Source of the DNA: Selaginella moellendorffii
Lineage: Eukaryota > Streptophyta > Lycopodiopsida > Selaginellales > Selaginellaceae
NCBI RefSeq assembly: GCF_000143415.4
Contig: NW_003314387.1
Coordinates: forward strand, 93,662-157,661
DNA length: 64,000 nucleotides
Reading direction: 5' to 3'
Under the pieces are notes generated by a model that ran no database searches, was not told the DNA's origin, and saw only the letters and a list, made by a program, of their open reading frames with translations. This document shows, piece by piece, positions 32,350 to 43,220 of this stretch (positions are counted from its first letter, which is position 1; the number at the start of each line of letters is the position of its first letter). The translations under genes and the position numbers were made by a program.

Positions 32350-32374
32350 TCCCACTTTAACGAAATAGAGCTTA
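32350..32374 (-). repeat. right terminal inverted repeat of DNA transposon
   Basis: TCCCACTTTAACGAAATAGA and five more bases, the exact inverse of 22436-22460. Outside it the L4 LTR resumes (TGTGCCATGTGTCC). Confidence 0.9.
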
Positions 32375-33077
32375 TGTGCCATGTGTCCAAAAGATTGGAA
32401 CCCAAGTTTCAAGGCCTTGGGCTACTAAATGAATGAACGGTGCCAAACTCTTAAGCATGGAGCCAAGGAACAATAGCACTAAAGCACAGAATGACTCCCA
32501 AGCACATAGCCCAAGGAGCGAAGGGATAGGAGCACAGAGTGACTTGAAATAGTCCTAGAGTATTCAGCATCCTAATGCCAAGACCAACATGCAAAATAGA
32601 GCCAAACAAAGTTTGGTGGTATTTCAACATATCGGTGGCTTAACACAAGAAAATGAGTACTCCACCAGCTAGCATGGAATGGAACTTGGGTTTAGACCCA
32701 AGCTGGACACAAAACAAGGACAGGCATGCAAATGAGACCTAAACTATACCTTAGGTTAGTTAGCCATGCCTAACCTACTTATTATCCCTATTATATATTT
32801 GGAACCCCTTATATCCCCCCGGCCCCCCCCTCCCCCCTTGAGGAACATAAGCTTTAGGCTTTCACCCCAAGCTTCTCTTAGTACTAAGAGTTAGTCTCTG
32901 GGACAAGCTTGAAATTTATTAAATATGGAATGTTCCTAGATTGCAAATTTGAACATGTGACAAACACCATTGTGTTCAGGACAATCTCTACATTCTGTAA
33001 ATATGCCAAATGAGCAAATCTAAACACTTTCTATAAATAGCATTTGGAACTGAATTGAGATTAACACAAAGGGCATG

Positions 33078-35016
33078 TGTAAGCAATTAATTTTTCCATT
33101 CTACTTTAGTCACTTAACCACGCCTTTGACCATTTGGACGAGTCTCACTCACCACCTCCTTAAATCCAATTTAGGACTTAGGACTTGCTAGCCTTGAGAA
33201 TGGCATCCATGCCACTCATCCCTTGCACTTAGTCGAAGTGCTCCACGTGTCCGGTCCCAAGACCGACACCCCAAGGTACCACCGACATACTAGCCTGTTA
33301 CGCTAAGGCCATGCCCCTTAACCTTGGTCATACTGGTGGTCTAACACCACTTGCATCCCAATCCCGTCTCTCAAGGACTGGACCATCCGTTCATGAGTGA
33401 TCATTCCAGATCCACTCCTTAGCATCCTTAGGATGCCCATAGACATGGGGAATAACCTTCCCCAATATCCTTTTTCTGGTCCCCACCAAGTCCCTTTCTG
33501 TCCATGGCCGTGTTCACCAACACTACCATTGGATCGAGGCCCACAGGCCCGACCACTAAGTCCCATGGTCCTCTGGGACTTCCTCACCACACAACTGTGT
33601 CCTTGGTCACTACCCCAGAGGACTGCTCCTCTTCCTTTCCACAGTCTGGGCCTTTGGGACAACATTTCGGAACACCGTGGCCTTACGCGAGCCACCTGGG
33701 TACTCTCCCCACCTTTCGCCTTTAGGTGCTCTAGCCATGGGCTTAGAGCGAGGTTCCGTTGAGCCACACCTGGTATCCAAGTAGGTAGTGCCACCCACAC
33801 TTGGACTGGGAGCATCGGCCAGTCGATCTCCCGGGGGAACTAGAGCCGGCTCTTGAACACTTCACCAAGCTACCCCGCTTGTCGGTCCGTATTCACTCTA
33901 GTCTTGGACTTCCCAGTGGTCAGTTCATCACCCAACACTGGGTCTGGCCTTCCTGGGCCAAACTGGCCTTTCCTGGCCAAACTGGCTCCACTGCAGTCCT
34001 CCCCCTTACTATACTTTTGGAGCTCACCAAACCCCCCAGGGTCTGGGAGACGAACGCTTTGGGCTTTCACCCTCTCAGACTCGAACTCGGACTCGAACTC
34101 GGACTCGGACTCGGACTCGGACTCGGACTCGGACTTGGACTCGGACTCGGACTCGGACTCGGACTCGGACTCGGACTCAGACTTGGGCTCGGTCTCGGCC
34201 TCCACCTCGGTCTCGGTCTCGGTCCCGGTCTTGGTCTCGGTCTCGGTCCCGGTCTTGGTCTCGGTCTTGGTCCCGGTCTCAGTCTCGACCTCGGACTCCA
34301 TCTCGGGTCCTTCTCGGACTCCATCTCGGATTCCATCTCGGGTCCATCTCGGACTCCGTCTCGGTCCATCTCGGACTCCATCTCGGACTCCACTTCGGAC
34401 TCCATCTCGAACTCCATCTCGGACTCCACCTCGGACTCCATCTCAGACTCCATCTCGGTCCATCTTGGACTCCATCTCGGACTCCGTCTCGATCCATCTT
34501 GGACTCCATCTCGGACTCCACTTCGGACTCCATCTCGGACTCCATCTCGGACTCCATCTCGGTCCATCTCGGACTCCACTTCGGACTCCATCTCGGACTC
34601 CATCTCGGTCCATCTCGGACTCCATCTCGGTCCATCTCGGACTCCATCTCGGACTCCACTTCGGACTCCATCTCGGACTCCATCTCGGACTCCACTTCGG
34701 ACTCCATCTCGGACTCCATCTCAGACTCCACCTCAGACTCCATCTCAGACTCCGTCTTGGTCCATCTCGGACCCCATCTCGGACACTTCCACGTGTCATG
34801 TGTTGGTCCTTTTGGGTCCCTTTTTGGAGCCTCGCTTATTGCTCGCTTTGTGCTTGTTCCTCAAGCACTTTGTTGGGAGTTCCACTCCCGCTCTCAACCT
34901 TCCAAGTCAGAGCTTTTAGTCCAAATGGGTCACGCTCGTTTGGCTTTCGCTTCAGCCACTACCTTGTGGCACCCTTTCCAGCTCCACTTTGGGGCCTAGG
35001 GATTTTGTGTCTCACA
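33078..35016 (-). mobile_element. L3 solo LTR with 5-bp target duplication
   Basis: 1939 bp, minus orientation TGTGAGACAC...CTTACA. GCATG at 33073-33077 and 35017-35021 is the target duplication. Removing it restores the L4 sequence ACACAAAGGGCATGATAGTG, which matches AACACAAAAGGCATGATAGT (reverse of 41180-41215). It is longer than the 41756-43220 LTR because of an expanded minisatellite. Confidence 0.9.
34075..34790. repeat. expanded GGACTC minisatellite inside L3 LTR
   Basis: Hexamer/dodecamer array. First GGACTCGGACTC units (34075-34180), then GGTCTCGGTCTCGGTCC (34190-34300), then GGACTCCATCTC and GGACTCCACTTC units (34310-34745). Long open frames with Ser-Asp, Leu-Gly or Glu-Ser repeats in several frames on both strands are by-products of a period divisible by three, not genes. 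Confidence 0.9.
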
Positions 35017-35363
35017 GCATGATAGTGAAGGTGTTTGATAGACATGGTAAGCTATCACCTAGTGATATTGAAAAACTAGTCTCAATATGGGAGGGTTCTT
35101 GTTTAGCTAGTGCAAGATAGAGCAAAAGAGAATTAAAAGTCAAGCCGAATATGCTCAACTAAAAATACATAAAAATTCCTACCTTATGTCCATTTGACTA
35201 AGTACAGGTGTTAAGCCCAATTTACTAACACTTGAACAAGAAGGGCTGATAAAGAGAACTGACAATACTAATCTTCTACTATTGTGGCAGTAAGGAAAGA
35301 GTGTTCGTAAGGACAAACTGACAAATAACTTTCGATACCCGAAGTCATATTTGCAACAGTTGG

Positions 35364-35680
35364 AACACTCTTGACATGAAGAAAACTTTTAACAAACTAT
35401 AAAATAAAAACATTATTTAGTGAAATAAGATTGCAATCTCTTATATACATTATGATGATAAGCATTATATAGTAAAGTATACCTTTATGTAGTATTAATA
35501 CAAGTGCCTTCTAGTTAGAAGTTCTAATCTAGACTTGTTGTTGGAGTTCGTCAAGGTGTTGTTCCCATATCAAAATTCATAAACTAACACCATTCCATAT
35601 TTAATAAGGTTTTGTGATTGTCATAACTAGTTAGAAGTTCTAATCTAGGCAAGTATAAGACAAGGGGGAGAAGCCTTTTT
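35364..35680. other. AT-rich host DNA
   Basis: No gene. AGTTAGAAGTTCTAATCTAG occurs twice (35514 and 35628) as a direct repeat. 35651-35675 is an inverted scrap of the L1 protease region (reverse of 36593-36620). Confidence 0.5.
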
Positions 35681-35880
35681 GTCAAGGGCCATCTGAGTTG
35701 GTGATGCAATTTAGTGTTCATTTCGGAAGCCTCTTGCTTCATGCAGAGCCAAATATATCGGAGAGGATCAAACTAGGAATGTTGTGGCTAGCACTTCATC
35801 AAGATCTTGTCGGACTTGTGCATGCACTTACTCCAGCCACCCTTGACGATGCTCTTTGCATAGCATAACGTTATGAGACG

Positions 35881-36081
35881 TTGCCTCTTTCACTTCTCGC
35901 TGCCCGTCCTTCCGCTCCACTTTCTATGGGTGATAGTCTTGTTCCAATGGAGGTTAATGCTACTACTGCTCGAGTCCAAGGACAAGGGCAAGGACATGGT
36001 TGTGGTCATGATGTTCGCTATTGGGCATGTGATGAAGTTGGTCACACTTATTGGTGTTGTTGGCATTTTCCAGATTGGTGA
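35881..36081 (+). pseudogene. gag zinc-knuckle fragment (element C)
   Basis: Ends with YWACDEVGHTYWCC, the same knuckle as element B but with the first zinc Cys changed to Tyr. Upstream residues LVPMEVNATTARVQGQGQGH match element B. Confidence 0.7.
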
Positions 36082-36279
36082 CTGGGTAGAGACCTTGGTG
36101 TCAGCAATGTCTAGTTAGTGCTACTGCAGTGGAAGGTTTGGACACCGAGATGCATCCAGGAAATGAGGAGTCATGTGAATAACGAAGGGACCTTGCGCAA
36201 ATAAGTCAGTGACCCCTTCATATTTCTTTCAGGAGTATCATTAAGGGGTTCACTTGGCACCGGTTCATCCAATATTTAC

Positions 36280-36973
36280 TTTTCAAGCTCGTTTTTATAA
36301 TAAGAGGTCTTTTATTATTCTCTCCGTGTTGGTTGATACAGGTTCAAGTTTATCTTCTATTGCTTGATCTGTTGCCACACATTGCCATCTACACTTGCAT
36401 CATGAGGCAAAATCAATTTTCATTCTTTATAGCAATGGCCGTACACATGCATGTGTATAGGATGAGGTAGACCTAGTTGTGTGTGTGGGTGATCTCAAGC
36501 TTGAGTTGCAGTTATTGCAGGTGGTGCCGAGTCAGGCTCTTGACCTCATCCTTGGTATGGATTGGTTGCAGTGCAATCATGCCAAGTATGACTTTGAGGT
36601 TTCTCCCCCTTGTCTTATATTTCCTTATATTTCATTTATTCCTCTCACTTCTGTACTTTTTTGTCCCTCTACTTCCATTACTTTTGTCCCCCCACTATTT
36701 CTTAATATGTTTTTGTCTTGTTTTACTCTTCCCTTTTCCGATCCTTCTGATAATTTTTGTGTTGTAGTGGTTGACTGGCTCATGAAGGAGTATTCTGATC
36801 TTTTAGAATTTGACCTATCATCTGGGGCCAAGATTGCCATATGTCATCTGATTCCAACCGGGGATGCTCGTCCAATCAAGGTTTTTGTTTGTCGTTGGTC
36901 ACCCAAAGAGATCAAGATTTTACGTACAAATGTCAAGAAGATGTTGGAAGTTGCAAAGTCCTTGGGTATGTGA
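36280..36973 (+). pseudogene. protease and protease-RT linker (element C)
   Basis: VLVDTGSSLSSIA-type protease site near 36330 (frame broken by a stop after IA). 36479-36973 is open with LDLILGMDWLQCNHAKYDFE, then the linker to RT (DWLMKEYSDLLEFDLSSGAK, RWSPKEIKILRTNVKKMLE). Confidence 0.7.
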
Positions 36974-37988
36974 ACCTTATCTTGTGATGAAGTCTGATGA
37001 GAGTATTTGTTTTTGCATCAACTATCATTCGTTAAACTAAGTAATGATCCTAAATGTGTACCCTTTTCCTCACATTGCTAATCTTTTGGATCATTTGGGG
37101 CGAAGTCGTTGATTCACCAAGCTAGATCTTGCTTCTAAGTATTGGCAAGTACTGATTGATGAAGAAGATATTCCTAAGATTTGTATTTAGTTTGTACGAG
37201 TTCTTAGTGATGCCGTTTGGTTTGAACAATGCTCCAGCAACTTTCCAACGGATGATGGACGAGGTTCTTTACGATATGCTAGAGGTGATTACTGATTTCA
37301 TTGATGATGTCTTGATTTACTCAGAGGGTATATGAGAGGAGCATGTTCATGATGTTTGTAAGTGTTGGATCGGCTACGGGACATTGGTTTAAAGCTGAAG
37401 CGGCCAAAGTGCGTATTTAGGTCCAAAGACACAACTTATTTTGGGTACTGTATTTCTCGTGAAGGTTTGCAAGTTGATCCTGACAAACTTGTGGCTGTTT
37501 TAAAGTTCCCTATTCCAAAGTGTGTGAATAATGTGCAGCGCTTCTTGGGTAAGGTGCAGTATTTTGGTCATTTTGTGGATCATCTTTTTAATTACATTGC
37601 ACTATTGCAAGCGTTGCTAAAGTCATTAACATCATCTTTCATCTAGTCTCCGGATTGTGAGCAGGCGTTCGTGAATCTCAAAGAGCTATTAACAACTCCT
37701 CCGGTTTTGGCATATCCTAACTATACTCAACCTTTTATTTTGTGTGTAGATACTTTTGACATTAGTCTTGAAAGTGTGTTGATGCAAGAGAGCTCGAGTG
37801 TGCTTGGTCAGTGCCATTCCATTATGTATATAAGCCATACATTACAACCAGTGGAGGTGAACTATTCCATGACAGAGAAGGAGTGTTTAATAGCAGTCTG
37901 GGGTTTTGAGAAACTTCATGCTTATCTACATGGTTCTCGGACATTACTTGAAGGTGACCATGCTGCCATTACTTCAATATTGAAGTGA
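36974..37988 (+). pseudogene. reverse transcriptase and RNase H (element C)
   Basis: Broken RT frames include CINYHSLN, TKLDLASKYWQ, MPFGLNNAPATFQRMMDE and the catalytic FIDDVLIYSEG. 37362-37646 has LKRPKCVFRSKDTTYFGYCI and VQRFLGKVQYFGHFVDH (end of RT). 37671-37988 has FILCVDTFDISLESVLMQES and MTEKECLIAVWGFEKLHAYL (RNase H core with D and E). Confidence 0.75.
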
Positions 37989-38156
37989 AAGAACTTAGTT
38001 AGTTGTATTGCTTAGTGGGCTTTGAAACTTTAGATGTATGATTTTGATGTTCATCACCCAGGGTGTTTTATGGCTGATGTTGATGCCCTTTCTTGAACTC
38101 CTCTTCCTTCTCCACTCTCTTCTCATGTTTCTAACGAGCCTGTTGTTCCAGCATCT

Positions 38157-39517
38157 GTGGATTTTCTAGACCAGGATTTTGTGCTGTCAGTGGTTGCTGT
38201 AGTTGACGTTCAGTGTCCACAAGGCATAGAGCAAGATCTACCTTCTCTTGATGAGGTTCGCAAGGCTCAAAAGATTGAGTCGTGGATTCAAAGGTTTCGA
38301 GATGGGTTTAAGAATCTTGCATCACTTGCTGATGACTTGCCTTCCGGCATTTACATTCTTAATATCGCCTTGAAGATAACCTTCTTTATTTTGTGGGGAT
38401 GGATCCTGATGATCATTTACGGCTGGTGGTGCCTTCTGTCTTTATTCCGTGGTTTCTTCATACCTACCATGATTGTCCTATTTTAGGTGGGCATATGGGA
38501 CACCGTTGTGTAACCGAGAAGCTGTGCATGTCTTTCTATTAACTGAAGATGCGCCGTGATATTATCTAGTATATGCGTAGCTGCATTTGGTTCTAAGCTC
38601 ATAATACTCCCCCTTGTGCCACGAAAGGATAGTTGGAGTCAATTGCAGTTTCCCATTTGTTTGAGTTGGTGGCGTTTGATCTTATGGGACCTTTTCCATG
38701 GTTGACAGCTAGCAATGAGTATGTTATTATTGCTTCTGACTACTTGACTCGTTGTTTGGAAGTTGGTGCTCTTGTTAATGCTTTTGCAACTGTTGTTGGA
38801 TACTTCCTCCTCAATCGAGTGGTGTTCTAGCATTCTTGTCCAGAGCGAATTCTTTCGGATAATGGTCATGCATTTATGGCTGAGACATTTCACATTTTGA
38901 TGTTTCGATTGGGGATATGCCACATTTTCATGAGTGTTTATCATCCACAATCAGATGGTCTGGTGGAACAACTCATTTGGACGTTCAAAAGGATAATTGC
39001 GAAGTATGTACACTTTTAGCATTCGGATTGGGATGCTTATTTGCCATCTCTTCGGTATACATATGGCACAGGGGTGCAAAATTTTGTTGGTGCTTCACTA
39101 TATAAATTCTTATATGGTCATGATTCAATATTACTAACGGAGTTGGGTTTACCTTCACAATTACCATGAGCTACCAATGTTAGGTCTTGGGATCAGTATT
39201 TGATGAGCATTCTTCCACTTGTCCAAGTAAAGTCTACTGAACACTTAGGCCACATACAAGTGGGACAACAACAGTGCTCCAACTTCCATCATCATCCATT
39301 TGCAGAGTACAAAGTGGATGACTTGGTGTTAGTCCGTTTTCCCCATCTGATGGTATGTGGTTTATCTATGGGGCTCCTTGCTCAGTGGAAAGGACCGTAT
39401 CGGGTGTTGCGGCAAGTTAGACCACAAGTTTATGAGGTTCGACATGATGTCCAGCAGGCCAATCCTCCAAAGACTGTGCATGTGCAGCAGTTGAAATACT
39501 TCATACAAAAGGATTAG
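38157..39517 (+). pseudogene. integrase (element C)
   Basis: Homologous along its length to the intact integrase of element B: PSLDEVRKAQKIESWIQRF, ELVAFDLMGPFPW, AEYKVDDLVLVRFPHLMV and WKGPYRVLRQVRPQVYEVRH. Stops and frameshifts occur throughout (for example after NRVVF at 38830). Confidence 0.75.
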
Positions 39518-39633
39518 GAGCAGTTAATACCACCTACAAATCTGCCAATGCCTCCTCCTGACATTCCTCCAGGTCTTGGCCCATTTGCAAGAAAACCATG
39601 ATAGTCTTCTATTATTCTGAGAGGAGGGATTGA

Positions 39634-39800
39634 TGTGAGGGCGGCTATGATGCCATATACTAATATTAGGGTAGTGGGATTTTGGTAGCTGTTGGATTGG
39701 TTTCAATTTGGACCACTTGCTCTTGTATATAAGTTAAGGTTTTTGGCCTAATTGATATGCACATTTTTTGTATTCTCTTTCCATATTTCAATCACCCACA
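39634..39800 (+). repeat. 3' LTR of element C (L1)
   Basis: 167 bp, TGTGAGGGCG...ATCACCCACA, preceded by the polypurine tract. TTGTATATAAGTTAAGG is the TATA region. Confidence 0.85.
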
Positions 39801-40866
39801 ACTATAATACTAAAACAATCTATATATTTTGCTCCCTCTTTTTAGAAGATCAACATCATTGTCAATACATACTCTAGTTTAGACTATTGCTAAGGAAATA
39901 ACTCCAAATAAAATCATCACTTTGTTAGAAATGCACTAACTTAGTTATGGGACTACATCTTTCTTTATATAAGACACAATAACACTTAAACACCTATCCA
40001 TCACTAACAAGGAAATGACTAATGGAGTCAATTACCCTTGCTGCTCTAGGTGTTACCCAACTTACAAAAGATGATATGCCCTTATTTACATAGAGAGAGA
40101 AGCCAAAGGCCTAATATAAGCTCTTATTTTAGAAGGTCATTACCCAACTCAGTACTACTCAAACTTAAGAATGCTTAGCCTCAAGTACCCTAAGACTTTT
40201 AACTAATTGAAAAAGGAGATGCCCTTTTATTTATAAACTTTTTCCCTTTATATTTAAACCCTAATAGATTATCTTTTAAATCATTCTCTTTAGTTGCATA
40301 TAGCCCAACCCTCTTAAGCAACAATTCAAACCTATTAGAACATTTAAATAAACTATTGTAAACAACCAGTTATAGTTATTTATACAGTTACCACCTTTGA
40401 ATGGAAATAGGAACTCAAGAAAGAGAGGCAGATGGTCTACAATAACTACCCCATAACTAGAAATTTCATTATACATATGAAGTATTAAAGTCAATTTGCT
40501 TATACTAGTGAATGTATCATCTAAAGGATATAATATGTATCACATGAAGGAAATACTTATGAATATATTACTTAAAGGAAATAACATCTCAATCTATCAA
40601 AGTTGATCTTAGCAACAATCAATACAATTAAATAAATTTTACAAGTGCTAACAAATACTCATTCATAATAAATATTATAACAACTAATTTGAATATACTT
40701 TAGTCAATAATATTATTAAGGAACAAAAATTGCTTAAATAAGTGTTAGCAACATCTTATTGATATCTTAAACCCAAATGACCAATCCAGAATAAACTATA
40801 TAGAATATGTGGTAATGTGGAAAACCAAAAGTCATCAAAAAGAATAACTAATCATTATAAAAAATT
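39801..40866. other. AT-rich intergenic DNA
   Basis: No gene or repeat recognised. Confidence 0.5.
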
Positions 40867-41755
40867 GTTGTGAATATCACTTCGGGTATCAAAAGCTACC
40901 TGTCGACTAGTCCTTTTGGATATTTTTTTTTCACTACCATAACAGCAGGAGGTCAGTATTGCTAGACCCATTATTAGTTCCCACTTGAGCTAGTTGAGAA
41001 ACTAGTCAATGGCCATACACTTAAATTGGATAAACATAAGATAAGAACCCTATATGTTTCTTGCTGAGTATATTCGGCCTATTAAGAAACTTATGTCATT
41101 AGCTTGCACTTACTAGTATCAAGAACCTTTGTGATATCGAGATTGGTCCCTCAATATTCACTATATGATAACTTACTGTATTTGCCAAACATTCTCACTA
41201 TCATGCCTTTTGTGTTAGTTTCAATCCGGTCCCAAATACTATTTATGAAAAGTGTTTAGATTTGCTCATTTGGCATATCTACGGAATGTAGAAATTGTTC
41301 TAAACACAATGGTGTGTGTCTAAATTTGCAATCTAGAGACATTCCATATTTAGTAAGTTACAAACCTGTCCCAGAGACTAACTCCTGATACTAAAAATGG
41401 CTAGGAGTGAAAGCCCAAAACATGCGTTCCTCAAGGGGGGTTCCAAATGTATAGTAGAGATAGTGGTTAAGTCAAGTATGGGTGACCAATCTAAGGCATA
41501 GTCTAGCTCCCGCTTGTGTGCTTGTTTTTGTTCTGCATCTAGCTTGAGTCTAAGCCCAAGTTCCATAACATGTTAGTTGGTGGAATACCCATATTCTTGT
41601 GTTAGGCCACCAGTATGCTGAAATAGCGTCAGACTCTATTTGGCTTTGTTTTGTGTGCTTATCCTGGCATTGGGATGTTGGATACTCTAGGATTGTTATA
41701 AGTTGCTCCAGGCTCCTTTTTTTTCACTCCTTGGGTTGTATGCTCATGAGTCACT
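40867..41755 (+). repeat. L4 LTR, right part displaced by an L3 LTR
   Basis: Starts TGTTGTGAATATCACTTCGG and is collinear with 57936-58380, but stops at ATGAGTCACT where the L3 LTR begins. The remainder is not found on the other side. Confidence 0.75.
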
Positions 41756-43220
41756 TGTAAGCGACTAAATTTTCCATTCTACTTTAGTCACTTAACCACA
41801 CTTCCGACCATTTCGAAGAGTCTTACTCACAACTTCCATAAGTCTTATTTTAGACTTGGGGCTTGCTAGCCCCGGGAATGGCATCTCTGCCACTCAACCT
41901 TTGCACTTGGTCCAAGTGCTCCATATGTCTGATCCTATGACCGATATTCAAAGGTACTACCAACATATCAGCCCATTATGCTAAAGCCATGCCCAATCAC
42001 ATTTGCCGCACTAGTAGTCCAATACCATCTGGATCACAGTCTTGTCTTTTCAAGACTAGGCCATCCGTCCATGAATGGTCATCCCAGATCCACTCCTTAG
42101 CATCCTTAGGATGCCTATAGATGTGGAGAATAGCCTTCCCCAATATCCCTTTTTCAGTCCCTACTAAGTCCCTTTCCAACCACGGCCATGTTTGCCAACA
42201 CTGCCATTAGATCAAGGCCCACAGGCTCAACCACCAAGTCCCACAGTCCTCTAGGACTTCCTTACCATGCAACCATATCCTTGGTCACTACACTAGAGGA
42301 TTACTCCTCTTCCTTTCCACAATCTGGGACTTTGGGATAACATTTTGGAAGACTGTAGCCCTACATGAACCTCATGTATACTTTCCCTGCCTTCTGCATT
42401 TGGGTGCTCTAGCCATGGGCTTAGAGCGAGGTGCTGTTGAGCCATGCTAGGTATTCAAGTAAGTAGTGCCACCCACACTTGGACTGAGAGCATTAGCCAT
42501 TCGATCTCCCGGGGGAACTAGAGCCAGCTCTTGAACACTTCACCAAGCTACCCCACTTGTCGGTCCGTATTCACTCTAACCTTGGACTTTCTAGTGGTTA
42601 TCCCATCATCCAACACCTGGGTACGGCCTTCCTGGGCCAAATTGGTATTTCCTGGCCAAATTGGCTCCACTGGAGTCCTCCCCCTACTATACTTTTGTAG
42701 CTCACCAAACCCTCTAGAGTCTAGGAGAAACGCTTTGGACTTTCACCCTCGGACTCGAACTCGGACTTGAACTTGGACTCGAACATGGACTCGGACACAA
42801 ATTTGGACTCAGACTCGGACTTGGATTCGGATTCAAACTCGGGCTCGGGCTCGGCCTCAGTCTCGGCCTCGGCCTCGGTTTTGGTTTTGGTTTCGGTCCC
42901 AGTCTCGTTCTTGGTCTCGACCTCAGACGCCATCTCGAGGACTCCATCTTGGACTCCATCTTAGGTCTGTCTTGGACTCCATCTCGAACTCAACCACGTG
43001 TCATGTGTTGGTCCTCTTGTGTCCCTTTTCTAGAGACTCTTTTATTGCTTACTTTGTGCTCGTTCCTTGAACACTTCGTTGGGAGTTCCACTCCCACTCT
43101 TGACTTTTCAAGTCAGAGCTTTTAGTCCAAACGTGTTATACTTGTTTGGCTTTCACTTCAGCCACTACCACCTGGCACTCTTTCGGCTCCACTTTGGGGC
43201 TTAGGGATTTGTGTTTCATA
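41756..43220 (-). repeat. L3 LTR, 3' LTR of element E
   Basis: 1465 bp, inner border GTTTCATA, outer border TGTAAGCG. On the minus strand a purine-rich tract (ATGGGTTGTGGAGT) precedes it, the position of a polypurine tract. Minisatellite at 42750-42990. Confidence 0.8.

Larger units (their letters stand above)
22436..32374. mobile_element. DNA transposon, about 9.9 kb, transposase plus ParB-like gene
   Basis: Bounded by 25-bp perfect inverted repeats (22436-22460 and 32350-32374, starting TAAGCTCTATTTCGTTAAAG). Comparison with intact L4 LTR sequence (GGCATATGGAGGG at 58527) restores an uninterrupted site if a 2-bp TG/CA duplication is assumed. It encodes a transposase leftward (22624-25505) and a multi-exon gene rightward (about 27900-31931), divergently arranged around a 2.4-kb region. 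At least 17 copies of a palindrome lie inside. A second, partial copy occupies 1-1368. Both genes carry stops and frameshifts, so this copy is dead, but both termini are intact. Confidence 0.85.
22355..35358 (-). repeat. L4 solo LTR, split by two later insertions
   Basis: Three pieces in reverse orientation, 35358-35022, 33077-32375 and 22435-22355, join into one L4 LTR (compare 57936-58787). The outer ends are TGTTGCAA (at 35358) and GCATTACA (at 22355). GTTGG occurs at 22350-22354 and 35359-35363, a 5-bp target duplication 13 kb apart. No internal region is present, so it is a solo LTR that later received the DNA transposon (22436-32374) and an L3 solo LTR (33078-35016). Confidence 0.85.
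35681..39800 (+). mobile_element. Ty3/gypsy element C (L1 family), 5'-truncated, decayed
   Basis: In + order: gag end with zinc knuckle (35881-36081), protease (36280-36620), RT (36760-37340), RNase H (37650-37990), integrase (38157-39170), integrase tail (39200-39517), polypurine tract (TTCTGAGAGGAGGGATTGATG), 3' LTR. It keeps the RT/RNase H portion that element B lacks. The 5' LTR and most of gag are missing. There are numerous stops and shifts. Confidence 0.85.

Noticed and set aside
33801-34999. Long frames of Ser-Asp, Leu-Gly and Arg-Thr-Pro-Ser repeats, up to 389 residues
   Set aside because: They are translations of the GGACTC minisatellite in the L3 LTR; several frames on both strands are open at once because the repeat period is divisible by three.
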